Part shown: in pieces, positions 21,514 to 28,243 of the stretch
Layout: every line of letters starts with the position of its first letter
Position numbering within the stretch: position 1 is the first letter of the stretch
Source: a virus
Virus record (IMG/VR): IMGVR_UViG_3300009425_002843
Span: 1 to 28,243 of that record
Direction: 5' to 3' (one strand)
Length of the DNA: 28,243 nucleotides
Program-made: the position numbers and the translations under genes
Notes under the pieces: model-generated
What the model saw: only the letters and a program-made list of their open reading frames with translations
Told to the model about the DNA's origin: nothing
Databases searched by the model: none

Positions 21514-23504
21514 TATTTCTCCTGGGGTTGATCAAGTGGAACGTCGCAACTCTCGCCATCACAAAACTTGGTGCCAGTTCCGGCTTCTTGGACGTTTGAA
21601 CGCTGAATAGGGACTATCTTCTTAATCAGCTTGTTGTAAACTTCTTCAGTAATTGGCTCGTAGGGTGCTTGCTTATAGCCCGTGTCTTCATAGCGTAAGA
21701 AAGATACAGCCTTTAGGCGTGTCTCATACATCTCTAGCGCGCATTTAAGTTGATCCGCCTCTTCATCTTTGAATGTTACTGTAATAGACACGGAATTATC
21801 AGCCCAGTAATGTTGATATTGGGCAGCCATTTCCAGCTGTTCCCACATTGAAACCGTCTTTTTGCTTCGCGTAAAGTGGGGTTCACATACAGGAAATTCA
21901 ACGCAATAAGTATTGGGTGAATAGGCATCTTCTTCTATCTTATATCCTGCCTCTTTGAGCGACGGAATCATCCCATTATCCTTGGAAAACCGGATCCGCC
22001 TGATATAATATTCGCTTTCTGGAAAATGGATTCCCGGGGTTGAGCCGTTAAGCAAAGATACAGTGCCAGAGGGTTTAATTGAAGTCATTCGCACCGACTT
22101 GGGAATACAAAGCCAGTTAGAATACTCTTCGTCGAGTTCTTTAACATGACTGTATGCGTTATCACACCAATTTAGCATTTCTCGACGTCCGAATTTGTTG
22201 AACGCTTGAACCACGCCAGATTGAGACAGTCCGATTCGTCGGTTCTTTAACATCTTGGCGTTGGTTTCTGGCCAGTGCGTATTAGATAACGTAATGGTTT
22301 TTCCGTAGAGATACGCGATTTTTAAGGTCTTCAAATAGTCTTCGTAATCGTCGTGCTTGGCAGGAAAGGTCTCGACCAAGCAGCAAAGCTCTGCGTCTTC
22401 CAACTGCTGTTCAACACAGGGGTTGAAGCCAGCGACATTAACGTCATCATATTTTAGGCCATCTTTAAAGCGTCCGTGTGTTCGCGCATTATTAAGCCAA
22501 ATGTATCCGGGTTCTCCGTTCTTTTGTGACTGTTCTGCATGCCACGTATAATCCATTCCGACCTCCGCATTGAAGGAGTTATTTGAGCCCCAGCGGTGGT
22601 GGTAAAGCTTCTCTTGGTCGTTCTTCATTTGAAGATATTCTTTGTCTTGATAGCGACCCATGGCTAACGCAGCAGAACGACGAACATTACCTGCGACCAC
22701 ACAACGTCCAATAAGATTCTCTGTATCTACAATATCAACCGAACTGATGGACTCCCCAATCTTAGCTGAAAAGAGTTCTACAAGGTTGTCGTGCAACTCT
22801 TTCAAAGGAGCGTATCCGCTGGATGTTCCCCCAAAACCTCTGATAAGAGCACCTTCAGGTCTAATAGCAGAATAGTCAAACTTGGGTACTTTGTCGCCAA
22901 AGAAAAAGCCGTCAAGGAGCATATGAACAGAATTAACCCAACCCTCGCGCGAATCAGCGATAATGTGTACATCGTCGGTATATTGGGGCTCATGGATGGT
23001 AATTGTATTAGTACCCTCGGTATCGAAACCAACACCAATTCCCAGCATCAATGCATCCATCATCCACGCGAAAAGATAGCCGCCCTTTGTGGGAAGGTCG
23101 CGAGTAGAACGAAAAGCACAATTGAAGAGTCCTGCGGCGGTGTGTTCTTCAACGAACTTGGTGCCCATCATCCATAGTCCGCGGCCGGGTGGAGTCCATT
23201 TGAGAGAAAAGAGTCGATCAAAAGCATCTTTTGCAGTGGCCTGTGCCTTTGCATCAATCCATTCCAAACCAAGCATGAAGACATGCTGCTTCTGCATGTT
23301 GAACATACCTTCAATAACACGGCGGCATGTTTGCCACCACTCTTCGGTACCTGTTGCGCCGGCGTTAAACTCACTTAAGCGCCGGGCATAGGTACGTTTA
23401 AAGGTAACATATCCAACGGGGCCCCACGGTACATCTGCCTGTTTATAAGGCTCAATAAACGTGTCCGATAGTCTAAATCGACGAATGCTCTCAAGTGTTC
23501 TCAT
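21513..23504 (-). CDS. nrdJ: Adenosylcobalamin-dependent ribonucleotide reductase (class II, monomeric type)
   Basis: Single-chain RNR of 663 aa resembling the Lactobacillus leichmannii type (739 aa). The active site NPCVE (361-365) gives the thiyl-radical Cys363 with Asn361 and Glu365. Reducing cysteines C129 (LFNCAFRS) and C374 (ELCCLVE) are present, with C374 11 residues after C363 as in the reference enzyme. The C-terminal FCDGESCDVP is the CX4C swinging pair. It converts ribonucleotides to deoxyribonucleotides using B12 instead of oxygen or a second subunit. This implies a host that makes or imports cobalamin. There is 1 nt between it and the helicase stop codon. A dithiol donor could be the thioredoxin-like protein at 10312. 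Confidence 0.95.
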   Translation of the reverse strand: MRTLESIRRFRLSDTFIEPYKQADVPWGPVGYVTFKRTYARRLSEFNAGATGTEEWWQTCRRVIEGMFNMQKQHVFMLGLEWIDAKAQATAKDAFDRLFSLKWTPPGRGLWMMGTKFVEEHTAAGLFNCAFRSTRDLPTKGGYLFAWMMDALMLGIGVGFDTEGTNTITIHEPQYTDDVHIIADSREGWVNSVHMLLDGFFFGDKVPKFDYSAIRPEGALIRGFGGTSSGYAPLKELHDNLVELFSAKIGESISSVDIVDTENLIGRCVVAGNVRRSAALAMGRYQDKEYLQMKNDQEKLYHHRWGSNNSFNAEVGMDYTWHAEQSQKNGEPGYIWLNNARTHGRFKDGLKYDDVNVAGFNPCVEQQLEDAELCCLVETFPAKHDDYEDYLKTLKIAYLYGKTITLSNTHWPETNAKMLKNRRIGLSQSGVVQAFNKFGRREMLNWCDNAYSHVKELDEEYSNWLCIPKSVRMTSIKPSGTVSLLNGSTPGIHFPESEYYIRRIRFSKDNGMIPSLKEAGYKIEEDAYSPNTYCVEFPVCEPHFTRSKKTVSMWEQLEMAAQYQHYWADNSVSITVTFKDEEADQLKCALEMYETRLKAVSFLRYEDTGYKQAPYEPITEEVYNKLIKKIVPIQRSNVQEAGTGTKFCDGESCDVPLDQPQEK

Positions 23505-23505
23505 G

Positions 23506-24888
23506 TTAGCGCTTTCCTTTTAATTTGTTATATTTATCTTTCAATAGTTGCTTCTGAAACCGGGGACCTAGGACTGGTGGTCCAGTTATCACGGTATTTC
23601 CATTTACAGAACTGATTGTCTGTGGTGGCATGATCTTAATCGAAACATTCGAAGTGTCCATAAAAATATTATACACCATTCCGTCTGGACCGTTTCTATT
23701 TTTTGCAATAAAAAGCTTTCCTTGATTGTTCTGCTTGTCTTCAATGGTTCGCGAAATAGAGAAGATGAAGTCTGCCACAAAGCATTTATTAAATGCTTCA
23801 GATATTTGCTCCATTGTGATTACTTCTGCATTTAATCCCGATCTATTAGTTTGAGAAGCCGTCCATACCGGACATTGATATTCAGTTGAAATAGCTCTCA
23901 ACTCTTCATAAATAGATTCCAACTCGCTTCTTTTCTCTTTTCTTATTACTGTCGGTCTTAAAAGGTCCGCATAATCCACAATAATCATTCCGGGATTTAG
24001 ACCGCGCTTTATAAGTTTAGAAAGATGCGCTTTAATAGTTGTAGTAGAAGCTGATTTTGTCGGATATTCCTTGACGATTAACGTTCCATCTAAATCTTTA
24101 ATCTCATCGTAGACTTCTTCTTTAAAGTTTATGATATCTGAAAGCGGGTACCCTGTAATACAACTGTCGTAACGGGTGGCAATGATGGTGTCCTGAAGCT
24201 CCAATGTATAGTGAACTACTGTTTTACCCTCTTTGATCGCTTGGGAACCAAGATGTACAAGTACCATGCTTTTTCCGGCGCCAGTGGGAGCAACGACCAC
24301 TCCAAGCTCACTTTTACCCAAACCTCCACCACAAAGCTTATCGATCTCTTGCCACCCTGTCGTGCAGGGAACACGGTGTCGAGGCACGAAGCGAGCTTCA
24401 AAATCAGCCAAATAATCATAACCAAAATTATTGTCGGAACCCAATTTTAAAGCATTGTTAATGACCACAGAAATCTCGTCAAAGGAACAATTCTGAAGAA
24501 GTCCTACCGACTTCAACATTGCTTCCTTTAAGTTTTGTTTTCGACAGAAGTCAATAGAAGTATCTTTGATGAATTCTATATCAGTCATTTCGCGATTATG
24601 AATGCGCAAAAAATACTCACGCACTTGGCGCTGTAGAACTTCGTCTTCGTTGTCGAGATCAATCTTTAGAATAGTAGCTATTGCCTCCACCGAAGGGTGG
24701 CGACCATATTTATCGCGGTAATCTGTGATCTTTCTCAAGAAGACTTTAAGGTAGTCTAATTCTAGGAAGTCGCCGTCTAGCACTTCCGTAATTTGATCGG
24801 CAAATGGTCTATCTTCATAAATCAATTGGACAAGCCCTTCTTGGAAGGATTTCCCATATCTTCCAAGGCTTGCTTCGTGTGTTGTCAT
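23506..24888 (-). CDS. Replicative DNA helicase, DnaB/gp41 family
   Basis: RecA-fold hexameric helicase of 460 aa. TTGWQEIDKLCGGGLGKSELGVVVA leads to Walker A APTGAGKS (200-207). Walker B is MIIVDYADLL with Asp305, and VWTASQTNRSG contains the sensor Gln. The ~160-residue N-terminal region is helical and shorter than in bacterial DnaB, close to T4 gp41 (475 aa). A basic C-terminus (KQLLKDKYNKLKGKR) may contact primase or polymerase. No primase gene is visible in the window. It is the first gene after its own promoter and leads the RNR-GroES-endolysin unit. Confidence 0.93.
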   Translation of the reverse strand: MTTHEASLGRYGKSFQEGLVQLIYEDRPFADQITEVLDGDFLELDYLKVFLRKITDYRDKYGRHPSVEAIATILKIDLDNEDEVLQRQVREYFLRIHNREMTDIEFIKDTSIDFCRKQNLKEAMLKSVGLLQNCSFDEISVVINNALKLGSDNNFGYDYLADFEARFVPRHRVPCTTGWQEIDKLCGGGLGKSELGVVVAPTGAGKSMVLVHLGSQAIKEGKTVVHYTLELQDTIIATRYDSCITGYPLSDIINFKEEVYDEIKDLDGTLIVKEYPTKSASTTTIKAHLSKLIKRGLNPGMIIVDYADLLRPTVIRKEKRSELESIYEELRAISTEYQCPVWTASQTNRSGLNAEVITMEQISEAFNKCFVADFIFSISRTIEDKQNNQGKLFIAKNRNGPDGMVYNIFMDTSNVSIKIMPPQTISSVNGNTVITGPPVLGPRFQKQLLKDKYNKLKGKR

Positions 24889-24909
24889 TAATACCCTCTC
24901 TTTATAATA

Positions 24910-24937
24910 AGTATAACTGAATTGTTCGAAATGTCAA
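24910..24937 (-). promoter_or_regulatory. Sigma70-type promoter of the helicase/RNR unit
   Basis: TTGACA (24932-24937, perfect) and TATACT (24910-24915, 5 of 6) are 16 bp apart on the minus strand, 22 bp before the helicase ATG. Two short dyads lie immediately upstream at 24939-24971. Confidence 0.85.
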
Positions 24938-24938
24938 G

Positions 24939-24971
24939 TCAAAACTTAAAGTTTTGAATATCAGTGATATT
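24939..24971. promoter_or_regulatory. Two adjacent inverted repeats upstream of the helicase promoter
   Basis: TCAAAACT-TAA-AGTTTTGA (24939-24957, 8-bp arms) is followed directly by AATATCA-G-TGATATT (24957-24971, 7-bp arms). Neither has a T-run, so they do not look like intrinsic terminators. They sit just upstream of the -35 and may be operators, or weak stems that stabilise the 3' end of the nuclease mRNA. Confidence 0.5.
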
Positions 24972-26028
24972 AATTTTCGTTTACAATTCGGTTTAGATTT
25001 GTCCTTAATTCTTCCCAGTTCAACTCGCCAAAGCCGTCTTCGCGCATCATCCCTATAATTTCCGTACGGTTAAGCCCAAATTCAAAATTCTCAACACCCT
25101 GTGTTACTATGTTTTTCGATTGAATTGACATTATAGGAGAATATAACTGCATCATTTTATAGTTGTGCTCAACAAGCTCTCTATTTGTCGCGACGTTAGT
25201 GTAAAACTTTAACTTACTCTCTTCTAATTTAGCTCCACAGTGATCCATCACTCTGTCAATCGTGTGTGTTTCACTCTCCGCCAGAAAGCCAATACGTTTA
25301 GCAACGGTCGCAAAGCCGGCGCCTTTAACACCTGGAAGATTGTCGGATGCATCCCCAATGATAGCTCTTGCTAATGCCATATTGGTCGGATGTACTCCTG
25401 TCTGCTCTACAATACGACTAGTGTTTAGGACCTCATCTTTGGTGGGGCGCCAGAGGACAGTCTCGCTATCACATAGCTGCATAAAATCTTTGTCATTAGA
25501 GACGATGATCTTTTGCCAGCCGTTATAATAAGGCATCTGGGTTGCATAAGAGATAACATCGTCGGCTTCAATCTCCGGAAGCATGAACTGGATTACTGGC
25601 ATCTCATTCAAATATTCGATGATACGAGATTGTTGCCAAATCTTGTTTTGTAGTTCTTCGTTGTCCGTAAGGTTGTGAAAGGCGCGGTTAAGCCGGATGG
25701 GTTTTCGGCCGGCTTTGTAGTCCTTGTTCATGATTTTGCGCTTGGCGGATCCGTTGGGTCCGTCCCATACAATCATAATCTGATCAGGTTTTGTCATCCT
25801 CACAAGCTTTTGAAGGATCTTAATAAAACCCTTTAAGCCGCCGATGGGTTGTCCATGGGAGGAAAGAGAAGGATCTACAATATAAGCCCTTAAATAAGCG
25901 TTTAGTGCGTCAACAATTAATAGTCGTTTCATTTGGTCTCCACCGATCGGGTATTTATGCTTTCCAAGCAGTAAAACCGGATTTGGTGCCTTGGTGGTAG
26001 GTGTGGTAAGTTGTGATTGTGTTGTCAT
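24970..26028 (-). CDS. 5'-3' exonuclease / flap endonuclease (T4 RNase H, PolI-N family)
   Basis: Metal-binding acidic motifs of the 5' nuclease family occur in order: LLIVDALNAYLRAY near residue 36, MIVWDGPNGSAKRK with the basic helix following, PEIEADDVISYA, IIVSNDKDFMQL and IIGDASDNLPGVKGAG (helix-hairpin-helix). It would remove RNA primers and flaps during lagging-strand synthesis. Two starts are plausible. The ATG at 26028 has GAGGAA upstream and adds a 32-residue leader (TTQSQLTTPTTKAPNPV...). The ATG at 25932 has GGAG 7 nt upstream and begins MKRLLIVDALNAY as in relatives. The family core starts at the second, so the leader may be an extra isoform or mis-called. It follows the deaminase gene by 39 nt. 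Confidence 0.93.
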   Translation of the reverse strand: MTTQSQLTTPTTKAPNPVLLLGKHKYPIGGDQMKRLLIVDALNAYLRAYIVDPSLSSHGQPIGGLKGFIKILQKLVRMTKPDQIMIVWDGPNGSAKRKIMNKDYKAGRKPIRLNRAFHNLTDNEELQNKIWQQSRIIEYLNEMPVIQFMLPEIEADDVISYATQMPYYNGWQKIIVSNDKDFMQLCDSETVLWRPTKDEVLNTSRIVEQTGVHPTNMALARAIIGDASDNLPGVKGAGFATVAKRIGFLAESETHTIDRVMDHCGAKLEESKLKFYTNVATNRELVEHNYKMMQLYSPIMSIQSKNIVTQGVENFEFGLNRTEIIGMMREDGFGELNWEELRTNLNRIVNEN

Positions 26029-26067
26029 TTTTGTATTCCTCTGGCGTTGCCGTTGTACAATTGGGGT

Positions 26068-26520
26068 TCATAGTTTATAGCTTCCTGCTGTTTTGTTGTT
26101 GATGGTATAAATGACGCGTCTTATTCCCACGTGGCGGAGGGCAGACTCGCACATTGGGCAGGGCTTCGACATCTTGAAATCTCCCCTTTTGCCGATGCGG
26201 GCGACATATACATCGGAGCCGGCGGTTTTGCGCCTGTCGATGCCCAAGATGCTTCCAAGCTCTGCGTGAACTGTGGAGTGTCCCGGTTGAACGGCGTATT
26301 TGCGAAAGCGTTTACCAAAAGAACAAAAATTACTTTTGTTCTCTGATACATTGATCACCGATGCTCCCCTCACTAAGACTGCTCCATGTTTGGGTCCATC
26401 AAAAGTAGATTGTTGAGCGACACGACGTGCCAGATCCATATATCGCCCAACTCGTCCCCTATAAATGTGGTGTCTGTCAGCCGATGTAGAGTGCTGATAC
26501 TCTGCGCCCAATAAAGACAA
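26068..26520 (-). CDS. Zinc-dependent deaminase, dCMP/cytidine deaminase superfamily
   Basis: HGAVLVRGASVINVSENK (45-62), the catalytic H85-A-E87 (TVHAELGSIL) and PCPMCESAL with C121 and C124 are the zinc site and proton shuttle of the deaminase superfamily. The 150-aa size fits dCMP deaminase-like phage enzymes, which turn dCMP to dUMP and, with dUTPase, feed dTMP synthesis. Substrate is inferred; RNA/tRNA or other base deaminases share the motif. The start is TTG with GGGAGG 5 nt upstream. A later ATG at residue 28 (MDLARRVAQQ) is an alternative. Its promoter and inverted repeat are just upstream. Confidence 0.88.
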   Translation of the reverse strand: MSLLGAEYQHSTSADRHHIYRGRVGRYMDLARRVAQQSTFDGPKHGAVLVRGASVINVSENKSNFCSFGKRFRKYAVQPGHSTVHAELGSILGIDRRKTAGSDVYVARIGKRGDFKMSKPCPMCESALRHVGIRRVIYTINNKTAGSYKL

Positions 26521-26521
26521 G

Positions 26522-26564
26522 AATGCCTCCCATATCTATAGTATACTAAATTTGGGAGGCATTG
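26522..26564. promoter_or_regulatory. 10-bp inverted repeat flanking the -10 of the deaminase promoter
   Basis: AATGCCTCCC (26522-26531) and GGGAGGCATT (26555-26564) are perfect inverted arms 23 bp apart. One arm lies in the spacer next to the -35, the other covers the Shine-Dalgarno sequence. The first arm is upstream of the predicted start site, so the element acts at DNA level, not as an RNA hairpin. Arm centres are 33 bp apart, about three helical turns, as for a repressor binding two half-sites. Confidence 0.65.
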
Positions 26565-26568
26565 TCAA
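26540..26568 (-). promoter_or_regulatory. Sigma70-type promoter of the deaminase/nuclease unit
   Basis: TTGACA (26563-26568, perfect) and TATACT (26540-26545, 5 of 6) are 17 bp apart on the minus strand. The predicted transcript starts about 13 nt before the TTG start, so the leader is very short. Confidence 0.88.
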
Positions 26569-26578
26569 GTACTTTTTT

Positions 26579-26860
26579 TTAACGTCTATGTCTGCGATGC
26601 CTGCGTCTGGGTGTATGAGTCGGGCGACGCTCGCGATATCGTGTATATCGATGAGGATTCTCTTCAAGCAAATGTCGGCGTACATGGCGTACATCCCAGC
26701 GTCCACTTACCCAATGACCATGCTGCCAGTGTCCATCTACCCATACCCACGCTTTAACTTGGACGTGCGCGTGTGCGCCGGGGCGTGGTGCAGGTTGGTG
26801 AGCGTGGGCTGCACACCCGCTCATTAAAGCACAAAAAATTATAGTTGCTAATAGTTTCAT
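26579..26860 (-). CDS. Small His/Trp/Arg-rich lipoprotein, 93 aa
   Basis: MKLLATIIFCALMSGC is a type II signal peptide with a lipobox (LMSGC, Cys16). After a short linker, residues 38-60 contain VWVDGHWQHGHWVSGRW, repeats of the W-x-x-G-x-W type found in some bacterial envelope proteins. The last ~25 residues are nearly all Arg, His, Thr and Pro (TPRRRHRRHRR). After lipidation it would sit in the envelope, with a basic domain that could bind phosphate groups or LPS. It is 5 nt downstream of recA. Candidate roles are superinfection exclusion or outer-membrane spanin-like activity, unproven. Host origin by transfer is possible. Confidence 0.8.
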   Translation of the reverse strand: MKLLATIIFCALMSGCAAHAHQPAPRPGAHAHVQVKAWVWVDGHWQHGHWVSGRWDVRHVRRHLLEENPHRYTRYRERRPTHTPRRRHRRHRR

Positions 26861-26865
26861 TTTGT

Positions 26866-28020
26866 TTAATCCTTTACTGGGACGGTTAAATCTTCTGGTG
26901 CGGCATAGAATGCTTCAGCGGTTCCTTCACGGCGATCAAACTTCTGTATGATCTCCTCTTCCATTAGACGTACAACATTAGCTTTAAATTCATCATCAGA
27001 TGTAACTAATCCTGTCCACTTGGATGGCTGGAACCTTTTAGTATAGCCATTCGGCATTTTGAGCGTGTACCATGCGCCGGCGCTAGTCAAACACGAAGAA
27101 CCCTTAATGGCATCAAACCACGATTCTTCGTCCCTAATGCCTATGTCATCAGTTCCCCACATAATACGGAACGCACAAGATCGCCCTTGGGTCCCAAAGC
27201 GTGACTTTTCAAGCCGGATCTTAACCTCCGATCCAATGCGGAAGCCTTTCTCATCAACGACAAAAGACGCCTTTGACTTTCGTCCAGTAAGCCAGATGCG
27301 CAATGAATACGCATAATGCATAGCCTTACCGCCGGGCGTCGTATATGGGGTTACCATCGCGATCTGGCGTGCCATCGGACCTTGGGGGATATTAGTTTTC
27401 AATTGGTTGAGGACTAGGAAAGTTGCCCTCTTATCTGCGATCGGAATAACGAGTTTGGACATACCCTTCGCTAGAATTCGAGCTTTAACTGCCATTGAGG
27501 ATTGTGGATTGAAGTCGCCCTCTACATCCGACACTGCAGGAGTAAATGCCAAAGAGTCCCAGATAAAGAGCATTTGTTCCTCTGCTGCTCCTAGGATTTC
27601 TTCAATCGTCTCCAAAACAAATTCAACCGAAGATGCTTGAACATACATGAGGCGATCTAAATCGCAGCCAGCGCGCTGAATGAAGGTTGGATCGATGGCG
27701 GATTCCGAATCAAAATAGACTACCAGCATGCCCATCTTTTGGGCGTTCGCTGCGATCTGGACAGCCATGTAAGACTTACCAGTTGACTCTAATCCCGCGA
27801 TCTCTGTGAGCTTCCCCACTGGAATGCCCGAAAGCTTTCCCTTACAGACAATAGAGTCGAGCCACCGAGAACCTGTGGGAATCCACTGCTTTACTTCGGT
27901 GGGGTTATCGCCCGACAAATTGTGTGCGACAGTTACACCTGCCTTTTTGTTGACAAGACCCATTAAGTCTTGCATCGACACCTTTCCAGGCTTATTTTTG
28001 GATTTCACTTTACGTGCCAT
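26866..28020 (-). CDS. Recombinase, RecA/UvsX family
   Basis: 384 aa with Walker A GLESTGKS (76-83), Walker B MLFIWDSL (Asp155), VVYFDSESAID, LNQLKTNI in the L2 region and TPGGKAMHYAYS. Length and the diverged C-terminus resemble phage UvsX (391 aa) as much as bacterial RecA (about 350). It forms filaments on single-stranded DNA for strand exchange and recombination-dependent replication. The acidic C-terminal tail (EGTAEAFYAAPEDLTVPVKD) matches the regulatory tails of RecA proteins. GGAGC upstream of the ATG and a promoter overlapping the preceding methylase gene support the start. Confidence 0.95.
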   Translation of the reverse strand: MARKVKSKNKPGKVSMQDLMGLVNKKAGVTVAHNLSGDNPTEVKQWIPTGSRWLDSIVCKGKLSGIPVGKLTEIAGLESTGKSYMAVQIAANAQKMGMLVVYFDSESAIDPTFIQRAGCDLDRLMYVQASSVEFVLETIEEILGAAEEQMLFIWDSLAFTPAVSDVEGDFNPQSSMAVKARILAKGMSKLVIPIADKRATFLVLNQLKTNIPQGPMARQIAMVTPYTTPGGKAMHYAYSLRIWLTGRKSKASFVVDEKGFRIGSEVKIRLEKSRFGTQGRSCAFRIMWGTDDIGIRDEESWFDAIKGSSCLTSAGAWYTLKMPNGYTKRFQPSKWTGLVTSDDEFKANVVRLMEEEIIQKFDRREGTAEAFYAAPEDLTVPVKD

Positions 28021-28043
28021 CGTTTGCTCCTTTAGTTTCGTTT

Positions 28044-28072
28044 AGTATACCATGGCGCATGCGCTATAGCAA
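28044..28072 (-). promoter_or_regulatory. Sigma70-type promoter of recA with palindrome in the spacer
   Basis: TTGCTA (28067-28072) and TATACT (28044-28049, 5 of 6) are 17 bp apart on the minus strand. The spacer contains the perfect 10-bp palindrome GCGCATGCGC (28055-28064). The -35 overlaps the last codons of the upstream methylase gene. Confidence 0.82.
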
Positions 28073-28243
28073 GTTAGTTATGATAATTTCTGAAGATTTC
28101 TTACTTTTGTTCATTCCGTAGGACCAACTGGCTTCTACGATCTCGTAGTCTTTATATAGCTCGCAGATCTCGGGGCAATTATTATATGAAAGTACCCACC
28201 GCTTTCGCTGGGATAATATCTCATAGAGCACTTTGTGATCAAA
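28064..28243 (-). CDS. D12-class DNA adenine methyltransferase, C-terminal 59 residues (gene continues outside window)
   Basis: No start is visible; the frame is open from the window edge to TAG at 28064. FDHKVLYEILSQRKRWVLSYNNCPEICELYKDY matches the 'DH..L...L......LSYNN.PEI..LY' C-terminal motif of D12 (T4 Dam-type) adenine methylases. It ends with SYGMNKSKKSSEIIITNLL, typical of the family ('W.Yg......sEiiItN'). The catalytic DPPY would lie outside the window. This is the intact-looking counterpart of the degenerate D12-like gene at the left edge. Confidence 0.8.
   Translation of the reverse strand, partial: FDHKVLYEILSQRKRWVLSYNNCPEICELYKDYEIVEASWSYGMNKSKKSSEIIITNLL

Noticed and set aside
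26571-26580. T-run next to the GGGAGGCATT arm as a plus-strand terminator
   Set aside because: No plus-strand gene ends here and the arm is separated from the T-run by several bases. The repeat is better explained as an operator.
1-28243. tRNA genes, CRISPR arrays, insertion sequences, integrase or attachment sites
   Set aside because: No cloverleaf with a T-loop core, no regular spaced repeats, and no transposase or integrase frame was seen.

Overview
The window looks like part of a large tailed-phage genome (Caudoviricetes). Every gene I can support lies on the minus strand. Genes are packed with ATGA, TAATG and TGATG overlaps, and the content is a phage replication and nucleotide-metabolism set: a PolIIIalpha/DnaE polymerase, a gp41/DnaB-like helicase, a UvsX/RecA recombinase, a 5' nuclease, a B12-dependent ribonucleotide reductase, dUTPase, a dCMP-type deaminase, an endolysin and several orphan methyltransferases. 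Many small proteins resemble families I know from marine T4-like phages. The host cannot be named from the sequence; the near-perfect sigma70-type promoters and a lipoprotein signal peptide suggest a Gram-negative host. No capsid or tail gene, tRNA, CRISPR array or insertion sequence was recognised.

Read right to left (the direction of transcription), promoters and overlaps divide the window into about eight units. (1) The right edge holds the 3' end of a D12 adenine methylase (28064-28243). (2) The promoter at 28044-28072 drives recA/uvsX and a His/Trp/Arg-rich lipoprotein. (3) The promoter at 26540-26568, with a 10-bp inverted repeat, drives a deaminase and the 5' nuclease. (4) The promoter at 24910-24937 drives helicase, RNR, GroES, amidase, a Rossmann-type protein with a displaced N-terminus, and a nucleotidyltransferase-like protein. 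(5) The promoter at 18449-18477 drives DnaE, a ClpP-like protease with an intact triad and a J-domain protein. (6) The promoter at 13625-13653 drives a long overlapping operon: small coiled-coil protein, dUTPase, PD-(D/E)XK nuclease, beta-class methyltransferase, Dam-like methyltransferase, zinc-ribbon protein, thioredoxin-like protein and small unknowns. (7) Genes from 9742 down to 5892 include a di-iron fatty-acid hydroxylase-like protein, a CBS-less IMP dehydrogenase, a sigma-region-4-like regulator and a very acidic protein, ending in an intrinsic terminator. (8) Two left-hand units carry a membrane protein, a second ClpP-like protein (Asn in place of the catalytic Asp), a 522-aa unknown, then GroEL and three small genes leading into a D12-methylase-like protein whose catalytic motifs look lost.

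Together the genes give DNA synthesis largely independent of host replication proteins, with dNTP supply (RNR, dUTPase, deaminase, IMPDH), DNA modification plus a possible restriction partner, and an unusually complete protein-quality set (GroEL, GroES, J-domain protein, two ClpP-like proteins) scattered over separate transcription units. The most unusual points are the restriction-modification-like nuclease/methylase pair, the degenerate D12 paralogue, the 20242-20283 start/frameshift puzzle, the terminator that overlaps a promoter at 5825-5891, and the operator-like dyads in several promoters.
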